DNA from: Achromobacter insolitus
GTDB taxonomy: Bacteria > Pseudomonadota > Gammaproteobacteria > Burkholderiales > Burkholderiaceae_B
DNA length: 64,000 nucleotides
Assembly (NCBI RefSeq): GCF_002209555.1
Contig: NZ_NJIF01000010.1
Coordinates: forward strand, 124,001 to 188,000
Reading direction: 5' to 3'
Below the pieces are notes generated by a model that saw only the letters and a list, made by a program, of their open reading frames with translations, did not search any database and was not told the origin of the DNA. The position numbers and the translations under genes are program-made. Shown here in pieces: positions 1 to 8,504 of the stretch (position 1 is its first letter; each line of letters starts with the position of its first letter).

Positions 1-143
1 AGAAAAGCGCCGTCCATGCGGGCAAAGGCCGTCAGCTGCGTGCCGCTGTCCAGCACGGCAATGTTCACGGCAATGCCGAGCTGATCAGCCGTCTTGCGGG
101 CTGCGGCAATTGCCGCTTGCGCCTGCGTCAGCGTGATGTTCAT
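1..143 (-). CDS. GlcG/HbpS-family (DUF336) protein, N-terminal part
   Basis: The gene starts at 143 on the minus strand and runs off the left edge, so only about 47 residues are visible. They read MNITLTQAQAAIAAARKTAD and continue through a VAVLDSG-type strand to FARMDGA. This is the characteristic N-terminus of the GlcG/HbpS (haem-degrading/cobalamin-adenosyltransferase-like) family: a helix rich in Ala followed by a strand ending in 'VLDxGgxLxaFaRMDGA'. These small proteins often sit beside oxidoreductases or transporters and their biochemical role is poorly defined. The family call rests on this motif only; the rest of the protein is outside the window. Confidence 0.75.
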   Translation of the reverse strand, partial: MNITLTQAQAAIAAARKTADQLGIAVNIAVLDSGTQLTAFARMDGAF

Positions 144-245
144 GAAATTCCTTGAAGCAAGAGTTGCGGCATGACGCGACCGCGCCACGCCTGCGTAGAA
201 GAGAGGCTGCGTTCCGTAAAAGAGTCACGCCAGCCGAGGTTGGCT

Positions 246-1430
246 TCAGGCGCGGGCCAGTTGCCGGGCGGCGGCACGGCTGTCCAATCGGCCGGACAGC
301 ACCGTCAGGCCCAAGGCGGCCAGCGTCACCAGCGCGGCGACCCAGGGGGTGTGGGCCAGGCCCAGCTGGCTGACGACCTGGGCGCCAGCCCACGAACCGC
401 CGGCCACGCCCAGATTGAAGGCAGAGATATTGAAGCCCGTGGCGACATCGGTGGCGTCAGGCGCGACTTGCTCCGCCAGGCGCACCACATAGACCTGCAG
501 GCCGGGCACGTTGCCAAAGGCCACGGCCCCCCAGGCCAGCACAGTCAGCAACATCAGCGGCTTGCTGGGAGCGGTGAAGGTCAGCGCCAACAGCACGGCG
601 GCCAGCAGCGCAAAGATGAGCTTGAGCGCCACCACCGGCCCCTTGCGATCGGCCAGACGGCCGCCCCAGAAATTACCGATAGCCACCGAAACACCGTAGG
701 CCAGCAGCACCAGACTCACCACATCGGGGCTGAAGCCTGTGATGTCTTGCAGAATCGGCGCCAGGAAAGTGAAGGCAATCAACGAGCCGCCATAGCCCAC
801 GGCCGTCATGGCATAGACCAGCAGCAGGCGCGGTTGCAGCAACACGCGCAGTTGGCGGCGCAGCGGCGCCGGTTCGGTATGCGCAATATTGCGCGGAACC
901 AAGGCCAGCGCGCCGATCATCGCTACCAGGCCAAAAGCCGCGACAACCAGGAAAGTAGTGCGCCAGCCAAAGTGCTGGCCGATGAAAGTGCCCAGCGGAA
1001 TGCCGGTGACAAAGGCCACGGTCATGCCGCTGAACATCGTCGCGATCGCGCTGGCGCCTTTCTCGCGTGGCACCAGGCTGGTGGCAACGATGGTGCCCAC
1101 CGAGAAGAACACGCCATGGGCCAGGCCGGTCAGCAGGCGTGCCACGATCAGCGTGCCGTAGCCCGGGGCCAGCCAGGCCACCAGGTTGCCTGCGGTGAAT
1201 AAGCCCATCAGGCCGACCAGCAATAGCTTGCGGGACACACGGCCGGTCAGCGCCGTCAGAATGGGCGCGCCCACGGCCACGCCCAGCGCATACAGGCTGA
1301 CCAGCAGGCCAGCTGAAGGCAAGGAAACGCTCAGGTCGTTGGCAATGGTCGGAATCAATCCGACGATAACGAATTCAGTGGTCCCTATGGCAAAAGCCGC
1401 CAGGGTCAGGGCAAGCAGGGCGAGAGGCAT
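246..1430 (-). CDS. DHA1-type MFS efflux transporter (YdhP/AraJ-like)
   Basis: 394 residues with about twelve hydrophobic segments spread along the whole chain, the usual size for a 12-TM drug:H+ antiporter. The opening 'LALTLAAFAIGTTEFVIVGLIPTIA' and the loop 2-3 region 'GVAVGAPILTALTGRVSRKLLL' are typical of the YdhP/AraJ group of inner-membrane sugar or drug exporters. The substrate cannot be read from sequence. It is divergently transcribed from the LysR gene at 1533, with about 100 bp between them, so it is the likely target of that regulator. It reads toward the partial GlcG-like gene with about 100 bp between. Confidence 0.9.
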   Translation of the reverse strand: MPLALLALTLAAFAIGTTEFVIVGLIPTIANDLSVSLPSAGLLVSLYALGVAVGAPILTALTGRVSRKLLLVGLMGLFTAGNLVAWLAPGYGTLIVARLLTGLAHGVFFSVGTIVATSLVPREKGASAIATMFSGMTVAFVTGIPLGTFIGQHFGWRTTFLVVAAFGLVAMIGALALVPRNIAHTEPAPLRRQLRVLLQPRLLLVYAMTAVGYGGSLIAFTFLAPILQDITGFSPDVVSLVLLAYGVSVAIGNFWGGRLADRKGPVVALKLIFALLAAVLLALTFTAPSKPLMLLTVLAWGAVAFGNVPGLQVYVVRLAEQVAPDATDVATGFNISAFNLGVAGGSWAGAQVVSQLGLAHTPWVAALVTLAALGLTVLSGRLDSRAAARQLARA

Positions 1431-1515
1431 GGCTGCAATCCGGTGAAATTTTTCGATGGAGTGCAGTCTCCTCCGTTTATATTTGCGGATTAAGCCCCGT
1501 ATTAAATAAATTCTC

Positions 1516-1530
1516 TTGAATTAAATTCAA
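1516..1530. promoter_or_regulatory. 15-bp perfect palindrome, candidate LysR autoregulatory site
   Basis: TTGAATTAAATTCAA is a perfect dyad and contains the T-N11-A core expected of LysR-type binding sites. It ends two bases before the ATG of the LysR gene (1533) and lies in the intergene shared with the divergent MFS gene. Because it occupies the position where a ribosome-binding site would be, and no Shine-Dalgarno sequence is visible, binding here would block both transcription and translation start. The assignment is inference from sequence and position. Confidence 0.55.
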
Positions 1531-1532
1531 TA

Positions 1533-2435
1533 ATGAAGACCACCCTCGATGAATTGCAGGCCTTTGTGGCAGTCGTGGATACGGGCTCCATCACAGCCGC
1601 TTCCGAACTGCTGGGCCTCACGATCTCAGCCACCAGCCGCACACTGGGGCGGCTGGAAGAAAAGCTGCAGACCACGCTGCTGCGCCGCACCACGCGCAGG
1701 CTGGAGTTGACCGAGGAAGGCGCCACCTTTTTGCAAAGCGCCCGCGCCATCATCGCCTCGGTCGACGAAGCCGAGGAGCAGATGGCCGCGCGGCGCATGC
1801 GGCCTGCCGGGCGGCTGCGCGTCGATGCGGCCACGCCCTTCATGCTGCATGTGCTGGTGCCGCTGATCGCGGGCTTTCGCGAACGGTACCCCGAGGTGGA
1901 GCTGGAGCTGAACTCCAACGAAGGCATCATCGACTTGATCGAAAAACGCACCGACGTGGCGTTTCGCATCGGCGTCCTCAAGGATTCCACCCTGCACGCG
2001 CGGCCGGTGGGCAGCAGCCAGGTTCGTGTTCTGGCCAGCCCCGCATACCTCAAGCGCCGCGGCACGCCAATCGACACGGAGCAACTGGCCAAGCATGCGC
2101 TGCTGGGCTTCACCCAGCCCGAAACGCTCAACGACTGGCCATTGCGCGACGCGACGGGCAACATCCTGCGCATTCAGCCGACCATCGCCTCCTCCAGCGG
2201 CGAAACCCTGCGCCACATGGCCCTGGCAGGCCTGGGCATCGTCTGCCTGTCGGACTTCATGACGCGCGAAGACCGCAAGGGCGGCAAGCTCGTGCAGCTG
2301 TTTACCACCCAGACACTGGACGTGCGCCAATCCATCAACGCGGTCTACTACCGCAATACCGCGCTGGCGGCGCGCATTACCTGTTTTGTGGACTACGTCA
2401 TCGAGACCCTGGGCGGACGGCCATTTGCGGCCTGA
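1533..2435 (+). CDS. LysR-family transcriptional regulator
   Basis: 300 residues, the usual LTTR length. Residues 1-65 form the winged HTH ('ELQAFVAVVDTGSITAASELLGLTISATSRTLGRLEEKL', then 'LLRRTTRRLELTEEGATFL'), followed by a periplasmic-binding-protein-like effector domain. The 'R-R-T-T-R-x-L-x-L-T-x-E-G' wing is typical of the CrgA/AphB-like subgroup that often controls efflux or quinone/aldehyde detoxification genes. It is divergent from the MFS pump at 246-1430 and probably controls it. The start lacks a visible Shine-Dalgarno sequence and follows a palindrome by two bases. Confidence 0.93.
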   Translation: MKTTLDELQAFVAVVDTGSITAASELLGLTISATSRTLGRLEEKLQTTLLRRTTRRLELTEEGATFLQSARAIIASVDEAEEQMAARRMRPAGRLRVDAATPFMLHVLVPLIAGFRERYPEVELELNSNEGIIDLIEKRTDVAFRIGVLKDSTLHARPVGSSQVRVLASPAYLKRRGTPIDTEQLAKHALLGFTQPETLNDWPLRDATGNILRIQPTIASSSGETLRHMALAGLGIVCLSDFMTREDRKGGKLVQLFTTQTLDVRQSINAVYYRNTALAARITCFVDYVIETLGGRPFAA

Positions 2436-2458
2436 CGTCCACGAGACAACCGACTCCG

Positions 2459-2495
2459 CCCCCCGAAGACTGGACCAGGGTCCAATCTCGGGGGG
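2459..2495. terminator. Long hairpin between convergent genes
   Basis: CCCCCCGA (2459-2466) pairs with TCGGGGGG (2488-2495), and inside it TGGACC pairs with GGTCCA. It sits between the convergent LysR (ends 2435) and cytochrome c (ends 2557) genes. No T-tract follows on either strand, so it may be a weak or factor-dependent terminator, or simply a transcript-end stabilising hairpin. Confidence 0.5.
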
Positions 2496-2556
2496 CAGTC
2501 CGCGGCAAGGCTTGCCGGCTCCGCGCGTCCTCAGCCGGCGCGCGGGCGGAGGAAGG

Positions 2557-3870
2557 TCAACGCGCGGGCTGCGGCGCCGCCCCTACGTCCTTGCGCACCT
2601 TGGCAACGTCGGCGGCGGTGACGGCCGCCCCCTTGTTGCCCCAGCTGGACCGCACGAACGTCACCACGTCGGCGACCTCCTTGTCGGTCATGCGCCAGTC
2701 GAAGCCCGGCATCGCGTAGGCGGTGGGCGCCGCCGCCGTGGCCGGCATCTGCGCGCCCTTGAGCACGATGTGGATCAAGGACGCGGGATCCGCCGAGTTC
2801 ACCGTGGAGCTGAGCGCCAGTTGCGGGAAGGTCTCCGCATAGCCCTTGCCGGTGCTGCGATGGCAGGCCGCGCAGTTATTGAGGAAGGCCATGGCGCCAT
2901 CGCCCTTGTCGCTGCCCGTGCGCAGCGCCTGCGCCACAGACGGGTCGTAGGCCAGCGGTTGGGTGGCGTCCTTGTTCACCGGCGGCAAGCTCTTAAGATA
3001 GGCCGCGATGGCGTTCAAGTCCGCGTCCGACAGGTGCTGGGTGCTGTCTCCCACCACCTGCGCCATACCGCCAAACGCTGCGGAATGGCCATTGCGGCCG
3101 GACTTCAGGAAGGCCACGATGTCCGCCTGGCTCCAGCTGCCCAGACCGTCGGTGGCATCGCCCCGCAAGTTCTTCGCCAACCAGCCTTCGACCACCCCGC
3201 CCGACAGGAACGCCGAGCCGTCCGCCTCGGTCAGTGCCTTTTCCTGCAAGGCCACGCCACGCGGCGTGTGGCAAGTGCTGCAATGGCCCAGGCCTTCGAC
3301 CAGGTACTGGCCGCGCAGTAACGCGGCGCGATCGGCGCCCTGGGTATCGGCGGTGACGGGCGCGGTAGCCACGTCCGGCGCGAACATCCAGCGCCATACG
3401 CCCAGAGGCCAACGCATCGACAAAGGCCAGATGATGTCGGTGTCCTTGTTCTCCTGCTTCACGGGCTCCACGCCGTGCATGAAGTAGGCGTACAAGGCTT
3501 TCACATCATCGGGCGTGACCTTGGCGTAAGCGGTGTACGGCATCGCCGGGTAGAGCGAGTGCCCGTCCTTGGCCACGCCGTGGCGCACGGCACGGTCGAA
3601 GTCCTCGTACGAATAGCCGCCGATGCCGGTTTCCTTGTCGGGTGTGATATTGGTCGAATAGATCATGCCCAGCGGCGAATCGATGCCCAGGCCGCCCGCG
3701 AACGGCTTGCCGTCCTTGGCGGTGTGGCAGGCGATACAGTCGCCGGCGCGCGACAGGTACTCGCCTTGCTTGATCAGTTGCGCGTCGGCGGCGGCCGGCG
3801 TGCCGTCCGCGGCAAGCGCGGCGCTGGCGGCCAAGGCGGAAAAGGCCGCAACAATGGTCTGCTTAATCAT
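2557..3870 (-). CDS. Triheme cytochrome c subunit of membrane dehydrogenase
   Basis: 437 residues with an N-terminal Sec signal peptide ('MIKQTIVAAFSALAASAALAA', cleavage after about residue 20) and three CxxCH haem-binding motifs: CIACH, CSTCH and CAACH. This three-domain layout and length match the cytochrome subunit of gluconate 2-dehydrogenase, alcohol dehydrogenase and sorbitol dehydrogenase complexes, which passes electrons from the periplasmic flavoprotein to ubiquinone. It is the last gene of a three-gene operon; the flavoprotein gene ends 12 bp upstream. The exact substrate of the complex is set by the flavoprotein and is not known here. Confidence 0.93.
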   Translation of the reverse strand: MIKQTIVAAFSALAASAALAADGTPAAADAQLIKQGEYLSRAGDCIACHTAKDGKPFAGGLGIDSPLGMIYSTNITPDKETGIGGYSYEDFDRAVRHGVAKDGHSLYPAMPYTAYAKVTPDDVKALYAYFMHGVEPVKQENKDTDIIWPLSMRWPLGVWRWMFAPDVATAPVTADTQGADRAALLRGQYLVEGLGHCSTCHTPRGVALQEKALTEADGSAFLSGGVVEGWLAKNLRGDATDGLGSWSQADIVAFLKSGRNGHSAAFGGMAQVVGDSTQHLSDADLNAIAAYLKSLPPVNKDATQPLAYDPSVAQALRTGSDKGDGAMAFLNNCAACHRSTGKGYAETFPQLALSSTVNSADPASLIHIVLKGAQMPATAAAPTAYAMPGFDWRMTDKEVADVVTFVRSSWGNKGAAVTAADVAKVRKDVGAAPQPAR

Positions 3871-3882
3871 TGTGCCGTCTCC

Positions 3883-5658
3883 TTAAGCCTGGACCAGCGG
3901 GCCGGGGTTCTTCAAGTACTGGTCGCGGATAGCCTGCGCAGACCAGTAGGCCAGCGCCCCGACCAGGCCCGTGGGGTTGTAGCCCATGTTCTGCGGGAAC
4001 ACGCAGGCCCCCATCACAAACAGGTTGGGCACGTCCCAGCTTTGCAGGTACTTGTTAACCACGCTTTCCTTGGGGTTGGTGCCCATGATGGCGCCGCCCG
4101 TGTTGTGCGTGCTCTGGTAGACCCGCGTGTCGTAGCGGGCGCCCTTCTTGCGCACTGCCACCGCGTACTTTTCGGGCTTCATGGCGCGGGCCACGTCTTC
4201 CATGCGCTTGCCCATGTAGCCCAGCATGTCGAACTCGTTGTCATGCCAGTCGAAGGTCATGCGCAAGAGCGGCTGGCCGAAGCTGTCCTTGTAGGTCGGA
4301 TCCAGCGACAGGTAGGCGTCGCGGTACGACATCACCGACCCGGAAATGCCGATGGTCATGTGGCGTTGGTAGGCATCCTGCACCCCTGCCTTCCATCCCG
4401 TGCCCCACGTGGGCGTGCCCGGCATGGTAGGCGTCTGCTTGATCGGACGGCCGCCATAGCGCACGTGGCGGATACTGGCGCCGCCCAGGAAGCCCAGCGG
4501 ACCGTGGTCGAACTGGTCGCCGTTCAGGTCGTCCATGCCCACGCCGCCTGCGCCCGTGCCCACGAAAGGATTGAGCTGCGTGCCCTTGGGCAGCAGCACG
4601 TTGACGCCGCCGTTCATCTGGTAGGCGTAGTTTTTGCCGACCACGCCTTCGTTGGTCTTCGGGTCGTAAGGTTTACCGATGCCCGACAGCAGCAGCAGGC
4701 GCACGTTGTGCATCTGATAGGCCGACAGGATCACCAGATCGGCCGGTTGCTCCACTTCGCGGCCCTCCGCGTCGATGTAGGTGACGCCCACGGCCTTCTT
4801 GCCCGTCGAGTCCAGGTTGACCTTGATCACGTGGGACTGCGTGCGCAGCTCGAAGTTCGGCTTCTTCAGCAGCACCGGCAGAATGGTCGTCTGCGGCGAG
4901 GCCTTCGAATACATGTAGCAACCGTAGTTCTCGCAGAAACCGCAGAAATTGCAGGGTCCCAGCCGCACGCCGTAAGGATTGGTATACGGACCCGAGGCAT
5001 TGGCCGCGGGAGCCGGATACGGATGGAAGCCGACTTCGCGGGCGGCCTTGTCGAACAGCTGCGCGCCATAGGTGGTGGTCAAGGGCGGCAAGGGGAATTC
5101 CTTGCTGCGCTTGCCCTCCAGCGGATTGCCGCCTTCCACGATCTTGCCGTTCAGGTTGCCCGCCTTGCCCGAGGTGCCGCAGACATACTCGAACTTGGAG
5201 AAATACGGTTCCAGTTCGTCGTAGGTAACGCCGAAGTCCTGGATGGTCATGCCTTCCGGGATGAAATTCTTGCCGTAGCGCGTTTCGTAGCGGGTGCGCA
5301 GTTCCAGTTCCTCAGGCAGCACGCGGTAGTGCATGCCGTTCCAGTGGAAGCCCGCGCCGCCCACGCCCGTGCCCAACAGGAAGGAACCGTTCTGGCGATA
5401 CGGTACGGCCACGTCGTCCACGCCATGGCGGATGGTCACGGTTTCCTTGGACAGGTCCTGGAACAGCTTGCCGCGCACGGAATACGCGAGTTCGTCGATC
5501 ACCTTGGGGTATTCGGCGTCCTTGGGCGTGTCCTGCATGACGCCACGCTCCAGCGCCAGCACGTGCAACCCTGCCTCGGTCAGTTCCTGGCCAAGAATCG
5601 CGCCGGTCCAGCCGAACCCGACCAGCACCGCATCGACTTTGTCTTTTTTGATCGCCAT
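3883..5658 (-). CDS. GMC flavoprotein, large subunit of gluconate-2-dehydrogenase-like complex
   Basis: 591 residues. The N-terminus shows the FAD-binding strand-turn-helix 'VDAVLVGFGWTGAILGQELTEAGLHVLALERG', and the C-terminus the GMC_oxred_C signature around 'STHNTGGAIMGTNP' (candidate active-site His) and 'NMGYNPTGLVGALAYWSAQAI'. Cys-rich 'CNFCGFCENYGC' is present, as in the gluconate/sorbitol dehydrogenase flavoproteins. The protein oxidises a sugar acid, polyol or alcohol in the periplasm; the small Tat-exported subunit encoded 3 bp upstream probably escorts it, since no signal peptide of its own is present. Electrons go to the triheme cytochrome encoded next. Substrate is undetermined; sugar acid or 2-keto acid are the family's usual ones. 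Confidence 0.92.
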   Translation of the reverse strand: MAIKKDKVDAVLVGFGWTGAILGQELTEAGLHVLALERGVMQDTPKDAEYPKVIDELAYSVRGKLFQDLSKETVTIRHGVDDVAVPYRQNGSFLLGTGVGGAGFHWNGMHYRVLPEELELRTRYETRYGKNFIPEGMTIQDFGVTYDELEPYFSKFEYVCGTSGKAGNLNGKIVEGGNPLEGKRSKEFPLPPLTTTYGAQLFDKAAREVGFHPYPAPAANASGPYTNPYGVRLGPCNFCGFCENYGCYMYSKASPQTTILPVLLKKPNFELRTQSHVIKVNLDSTGKKAVGVTYIDAEGREVEQPADLVILSAYQMHNVRLLLLSGIGKPYDPKTNEGVVGKNYAYQMNGGVNVLLPKGTQLNPFVGTGAGGVGMDDLNGDQFDHGPLGFLGGASIRHVRYGGRPIKQTPTMPGTPTWGTGWKAGVQDAYQRHMTIGISGSVMSYRDAYLSLDPTYKDSFGQPLLRMTFDWHDNEFDMLGYMGKRMEDVARAMKPEKYAVAVRKKGARYDTRVYQSTHNTGGAIMGTNPKESVVNKYLQSWDVPNLFVMGACVFPQNMGYNPTGLVGALAYWSAQAIRDQYLKNPGPLVQA

Positions 5659-5661
5659 GGC

Positions 5662-6381
5662 TTAACCCTTCTCCCCAGAGATCGACACGGGGCCGTAGGG
5701 ATACTTCGCGTTGGGCTGGTCTGCCCAGTCCATGAAGTCCGCGCGCGCGCCCGGGAAACCCACCATCTTCCAACCCACCATGTTCTTGTTGCCGCCGTAC
5801 ATCGGATCGGCAAAGAACCCTTCCTTGGTGTTGGAAAGCAGGAAGCTGAAAAACGTCCTGGAGGGCACGGTTTCGAATTCGATCTTGCCGGCCTGCAGAT
5901 CCTTCAGGATCTGCTCCTGCAACGGCTTGTCCAATTCGGCATACGTCTTGCCATGCGTCTTCACGCACCACGCGTCACAGGCCTGGATTCCGTGGCGGTA
6001 GACCTGCCGCGGATTCTGGTCCAACTGGTAGCCCAGTTCCGGCACCTGATCGGTATGGAACGGACCTTGCATGTACCAAAGCTTGCCGTGGCCAAACGGC
6101 GTTTCCATCTGGCGGTCGATGAATTCCGGCACGCCGGCCTCGATCGCGCCCGGGCCGTACTGGTCCGAGGGAATCAGATGGTCCACCGCGGCCACGATGA
6201 AGGCCCATTCGGCTTTGGTGAAATAAGTGGGTTCGTAGGGCTTGGCCGCGCGCGCAGCACTCGCGTCCGATTCGTTGGTACAGCCGGTGGTCATTGCGCC
6301 CACCGCCAGCGTCGACGCCGGCACGATGGCCAACGCCTGAAGGAACCGCCTGCGCGGCTTTGCGTCTTCTGTCATAGACAT
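5662..6381 (-). CDS. Gluconate 2-dehydrogenase subunit 3-like protein, Tat signal
   Basis: 239 residues. The N-terminus carries a twin-arginine signal 'KPRRRFLQALAIVPASTLAVGAM' with a lipobox-like 'TTGC' shortly after, so the protein may be a Tat-exported lipoprotein. The body ('FIVAAVDHLIPSDQYGPGAIEAGVPEFIDRQM') is typical of the gluconate_2-dh3 family, the small subunit that stabilises and co-exports the flavoprotein. It is the first gene of the operon with the GMC flavoprotein and cytochrome c. The 190-bp region upstream contains a near-perfect dyad and a repeat shared with the promoter region of the gntR gene at 9281. Confidence 0.92.
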   Translation of the reverse strand: MSMTEDAKPRRRFLQALAIVPASTLAVGAMTTGCTNESDASAARAAKPYEPTYFTKAEWAFIVAAVDHLIPSDQYGPGAIEAGVPEFIDRQMETPFGHGKLWYMQGPFHTDQVPELGYQLDQNPRQVYRHGIQACDAWCVKTHGKTYAELDKPLQEQILKDLQAGKIEFETVPSRTFFSFLLSNTKEGFFADPMYGGNKNMVGWKMVGFPGARADFMDWADQPNAKYPYGPVSISGEKG

Positions 6382-6541
6382 CTCCGTGAATACTCCAAGT
6401 TGTCCTAGCTACCGAACATGAACCTGGGAACACGAACTGCCGAGCTAGCGACAACACGCTCTTCGCTTACAGAAAATCGACCCGATCCCTACAACGTTGA
6501 GCTTGGGAATGGGTGCGCACATTATGCGCTCTTTGAGCCAT

Positions 6542-6567
6542 CTGATACGCTCATATGACCGTATCAG
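6542..6567. promoter_or_regulatory. 26-bp near-perfect dyad upstream of dehydrogenase operon
   Basis: CTGATACG and CGTATCAG form the outer arms, and TCATATGA is a palindromic centre; 24 of 26 positions are self-complementary. It lies about 160 bp upstream of the dehydrogenase operon start (6381), directly next to repeat copy 1. The shape is that of an operator for a dimeric regulator, possibly the GntR protein encoded at 8505-9281; this is inference. Confidence 0.5.
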
Positions 6568-6569
6568 AT

Positions 6570-6609
6570 CGATTTTCTTGACATGAAAATGTCTTTTGCA
6601 TTAAGGACA
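6570..6609. repeat. 40-bp direct repeat, copy 1
   Basis: Matches 9376-9415 at 37 of 40 positions in the same orientation. It contains GACAT-N4-ATGTC, a perfect inverted repeat in this copy, preceded by a TTGACA. The two copies enclose the decarboxylase, Bug and gntR genes. It lies in the intergene between the dehydrogenase operon promoter and the 3' end of the decarboxylase gene. Confidence 0.85.
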
Positions 6610-6615
6610 AAGTAA

Positions 6616-6637
6616 GAAACCCGCCAACGCGGGTTTC
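6616..6637 (-). terminator. Intrinsic terminator after decarboxylase gene
   Basis: GAAACCCGC and GCGGGTTTC form a 9-bp stem with a CAAC loop, about 60 bp past the stop of the arylmalonate decarboxylase gene on the minus strand. On that strand the stem ends in GGGTTTC followed by TTACTTTG, a modest U-rich stretch. Confidence 0.7.
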
Positions 6638-6698
6638 CAGGCAGGATGAATGCGCGTTTGACGCGCCTTTGCGGTGTCGCGGATTGCGATGCAGATCC

Positions 6699-7421
6699 TC
6701 AATGGACCCCGGACAGACGGCCATATCCCGGCGCCGCCTGGACTTCGCACCCCGCAAGCCGCACGGCATCCCAGAAACCGGCAGGCGAGCTCGACACCAC
6801 CGGCATGCCCAGGCGGCGCTCTACCTCGGGTATGGCGTCCAGCGTCAACAGGCCCCCGCAGGACAGCAGGATTCCGTCGCTATCCGGCGCCGCCTCGGCG
6901 GCGCGCACGCAAAGATCGACCAGTGTGTCCGTATCCACCCGGGCCATCGCGTCCACGCCCGTGATGCCCAGGCTGCGGCACCCGGCAGGAGCCAGGCCCT
7001 CTTCAGCAAGAAACGCGGCCAAGCGCTCGTTGACATCATCGATATAGGCCGTCGCCAACGCGACGCGCCGCACACCCAGCGCGCGCAATCCATTCAGCAC
7101 CGCGGTGCTCATCGTCGTGCACGGCAGGCCGGTGGACTCGCGCATTGCCTCCGTCAACGCCGTATTGAAAGCCGCGCCCCGGTAGAAGCTGAGCGACGTA
7201 CCCATCAACGAAACCACTGCGGCGCCCTGCTCCTTCAGCCGGCGCGCATGGTCCACCACCGATTCGATCACCGCGTCATAACCCTCGGGCGTGACCGACC
7301 CCAGGCCCAGTCCGCTGGCAATGAAAGGCAGGCCGGGATACAGGCGCGCCCCATCCGCTGGCACCAGACCTGCGGCGGGCGGCACGATCATGCCGATGAC
7401 GGGCGTACTTGTTTGCTGCAT
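6699..7421 (-). CDS. amdA: Arylmalonate decarboxylase (EC 4.1.1.76)
   Basis: 240 residues, exactly the length of the Bordetella bronchiseptica arylmalonate decarboxylase, which it resembles almost throughout as far as I can recall it. It belongs to the Asp/Glu racemase superfamily but has lost one of the two catalytic cysteines: Gly74 stands in 'SLMGTSLSFYRG' and the single active Cys188 in 'LLSCGGLL'. That is the diagnostic arrangement for cofactor-free, stereospecific decarboxylation of alpha-aryl-alpha-methylmalonates. I placed the start at the ATG at 7421, preceded by AGGAGA; 12 further in-frame codons upstream lack support. It is the last gene of a gntR-Bug-amdA set in one direction and is followed by a terminator. 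The natural substrate of this enzyme family is not established. Confidence 0.93.
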   Translation of the reverse strand: MQQTSTPVIGMIVPPAAGLVPADGARLYPGLPFIASGLGLGSVTPEGYDAVIESVVDHARRLKEQGAAVVSLMGTSLSFYRGAAFNTALTEAMRESTGLPCTTMSTAVLNGLRALGVRRVALATAYIDDVNERLAAFLAEEGLAPAGCRSLGITGVDAMARVDTDTLVDLCVRAAEAAPDSDGILLSCGGLLTLDAIPEVERRLGMPVVSSSPAGFWDAVRLAGCEVQAAPGYGRLSGVH

Positions 7422-7453
7422 GACAGCGTCTCCTTCTATGAATACCGAAAAGC

Positions 7454-8413
7454 TCAAGGGGCGAACGTCAGCTTGGCGCGCGCGATCAGGTCGACCCAGC
7501 GCTGTTCCTGCGCGGGCAGCCAGGCGGCAAGCGCATCGGCGGGCTGGTATCGCACCAGCGAACCCTGCGCGATGAACGCCTCTTGCAGCTTGGGCTCGGC
7601 CAAGACCTTGGGCAGCGCCTGCGTGATCTTTTCCATGGCGGCGGCCGGCGTCTTGGCGGGCGCCAGCAGGAAAATCGCCGGTGTGGCGTCAAAGCCGGGC
7701 AGCGTCTGCGCCACCGTGGGCACGTCCGGCAGGCCCGGGAATCGTTCCGCGCCCAATACCGCCAGGATGCGTATGCGTCCGGCGCTCGCTTGCGGGATCA
7801 CTGCCGGCAGGCTGGAAATGGCGGACGAAACCTGATCCGATGCGACCGCCTGGACAGCCGGACTGCCGCCTTTGTATGGCACATGCACGAGGTCCACGCT
7901 CGCCATGGACTTGATCAGTTCGCCACCCAAATGATGCATGGATCCCACGCCAACCGAGGCATACGTATAGCGGCCGGGCTCCTTGCGCGCCATGGCCAGG
8001 AAATCAGGCAGCGTGCGCGCCGGGCTGCTGGCCGGGACCGCCAGCGCCAGCCCCGCATCGCCCACCATGGCTACGGGTGTGAAGCTCGTGCCAATCCGGT
8101 AGTTGACCTTGGGGTAAATGTGCGGCGCCAGCAGCAGCGACGTGTCCGCCAACAGCAAGGTGGCGCCATCCGGTTCGGCGCGTGCCACCACATCGGCGGC
8201 GATGGTGCCGCCCGCCCCCGCGCGATTCTCGACCACCACGGGCCGGTCGATCGCCTGCGCCAGTCCCTGGGCCAATAAACGCGCCAGCGTGTCGACACCA
8301 CCGCCCGGCGAAAACCCGACGACGATCTTGACCGGCGTGGTCTGTGCCTGCACGGCGGGAGCCACGGCGGTAAAGAACAAGGCGGCCGCAAGGCCTGCAA
8401 TTCGATGGATCAC
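7454..8413 (-). CDS. Bug-family tripartite tricarboxylate transporter substrate-binding protein
   Basis: 319 residues from a GTG start at 8413 that follows GGAGACC; translating from farther upstream would put 45 odd residues before the signal peptide 'IHRIAGLAAALFFTAVAPAVQA'. The mature part has the Bug hallmarks 'KIVVGFSPGGGVDTLARLLAQGL', 'VVVENRAGAGGTIAADVVARAEPDG', 'HVPYKGGSPAVQAVASDQV' and 'GRIRILAV'. Such proteins bind a carboxylate in the periplasm. No membrane TctA/TctB partners are nearby, as is common for orphan Bug genes. Its place directly upstream of the arylmalonate decarboxylase gene (32 bp gap) suggests that it captures, or senses, the decarboxylase substrate, probably a malonate-like diacid. 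Confidence 0.92.
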   Translation of the reverse strand: MIHRIAGLAAALFFTAVAPAVQAQTTPVKIVVGFSPGGGVDTLARLLAQGLAQAIDRPVVVENRAGAGGTIAADVVARAEPDGATLLLADTSLLLAPHIYPKVNYRIGTSFTPVAMVGDAGLALAVPASSPARTLPDFLAMARKEPGRYTYASVGVGSMHHLGGELIKSMASVDLVHVPYKGGSPAVQAVASDQVSSAISSLPAVIPQASAGRIRILAVLGAERFPGLPDVPTVAQTLPGFDATPAIFLLAPAKTPAAAMEKITQALPKVLAEPKLQEAFIAQGSLVRYQPADALAAWLPAQEQRWVDLIARAKLTFAP

Positions 8414-8504
8414 GGCTGGTCTCCTGCTTCTGTTTTGAATCGGTGGCACAAATGCGCCGGGCAGCACAACGCCCCGGCCGACGCCGGTAAACACATGAAA
8501 GGCT

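Noticed and set aside
171-1202. Long plus-strand open frame opposite the MFS gene
   Set aside because: Gln/Arg/His-rich low-complexity translation, antisense to a clear transporter gene; a typical GC-rich shadow frame.
3475-6408. 977-codon plus-strand open frame opposite the dehydrogenase operon
   Set aside because: Val/His/Arg/Ala-rich with no domain, antisense to three well supported genes; it reflects high third-position GC.
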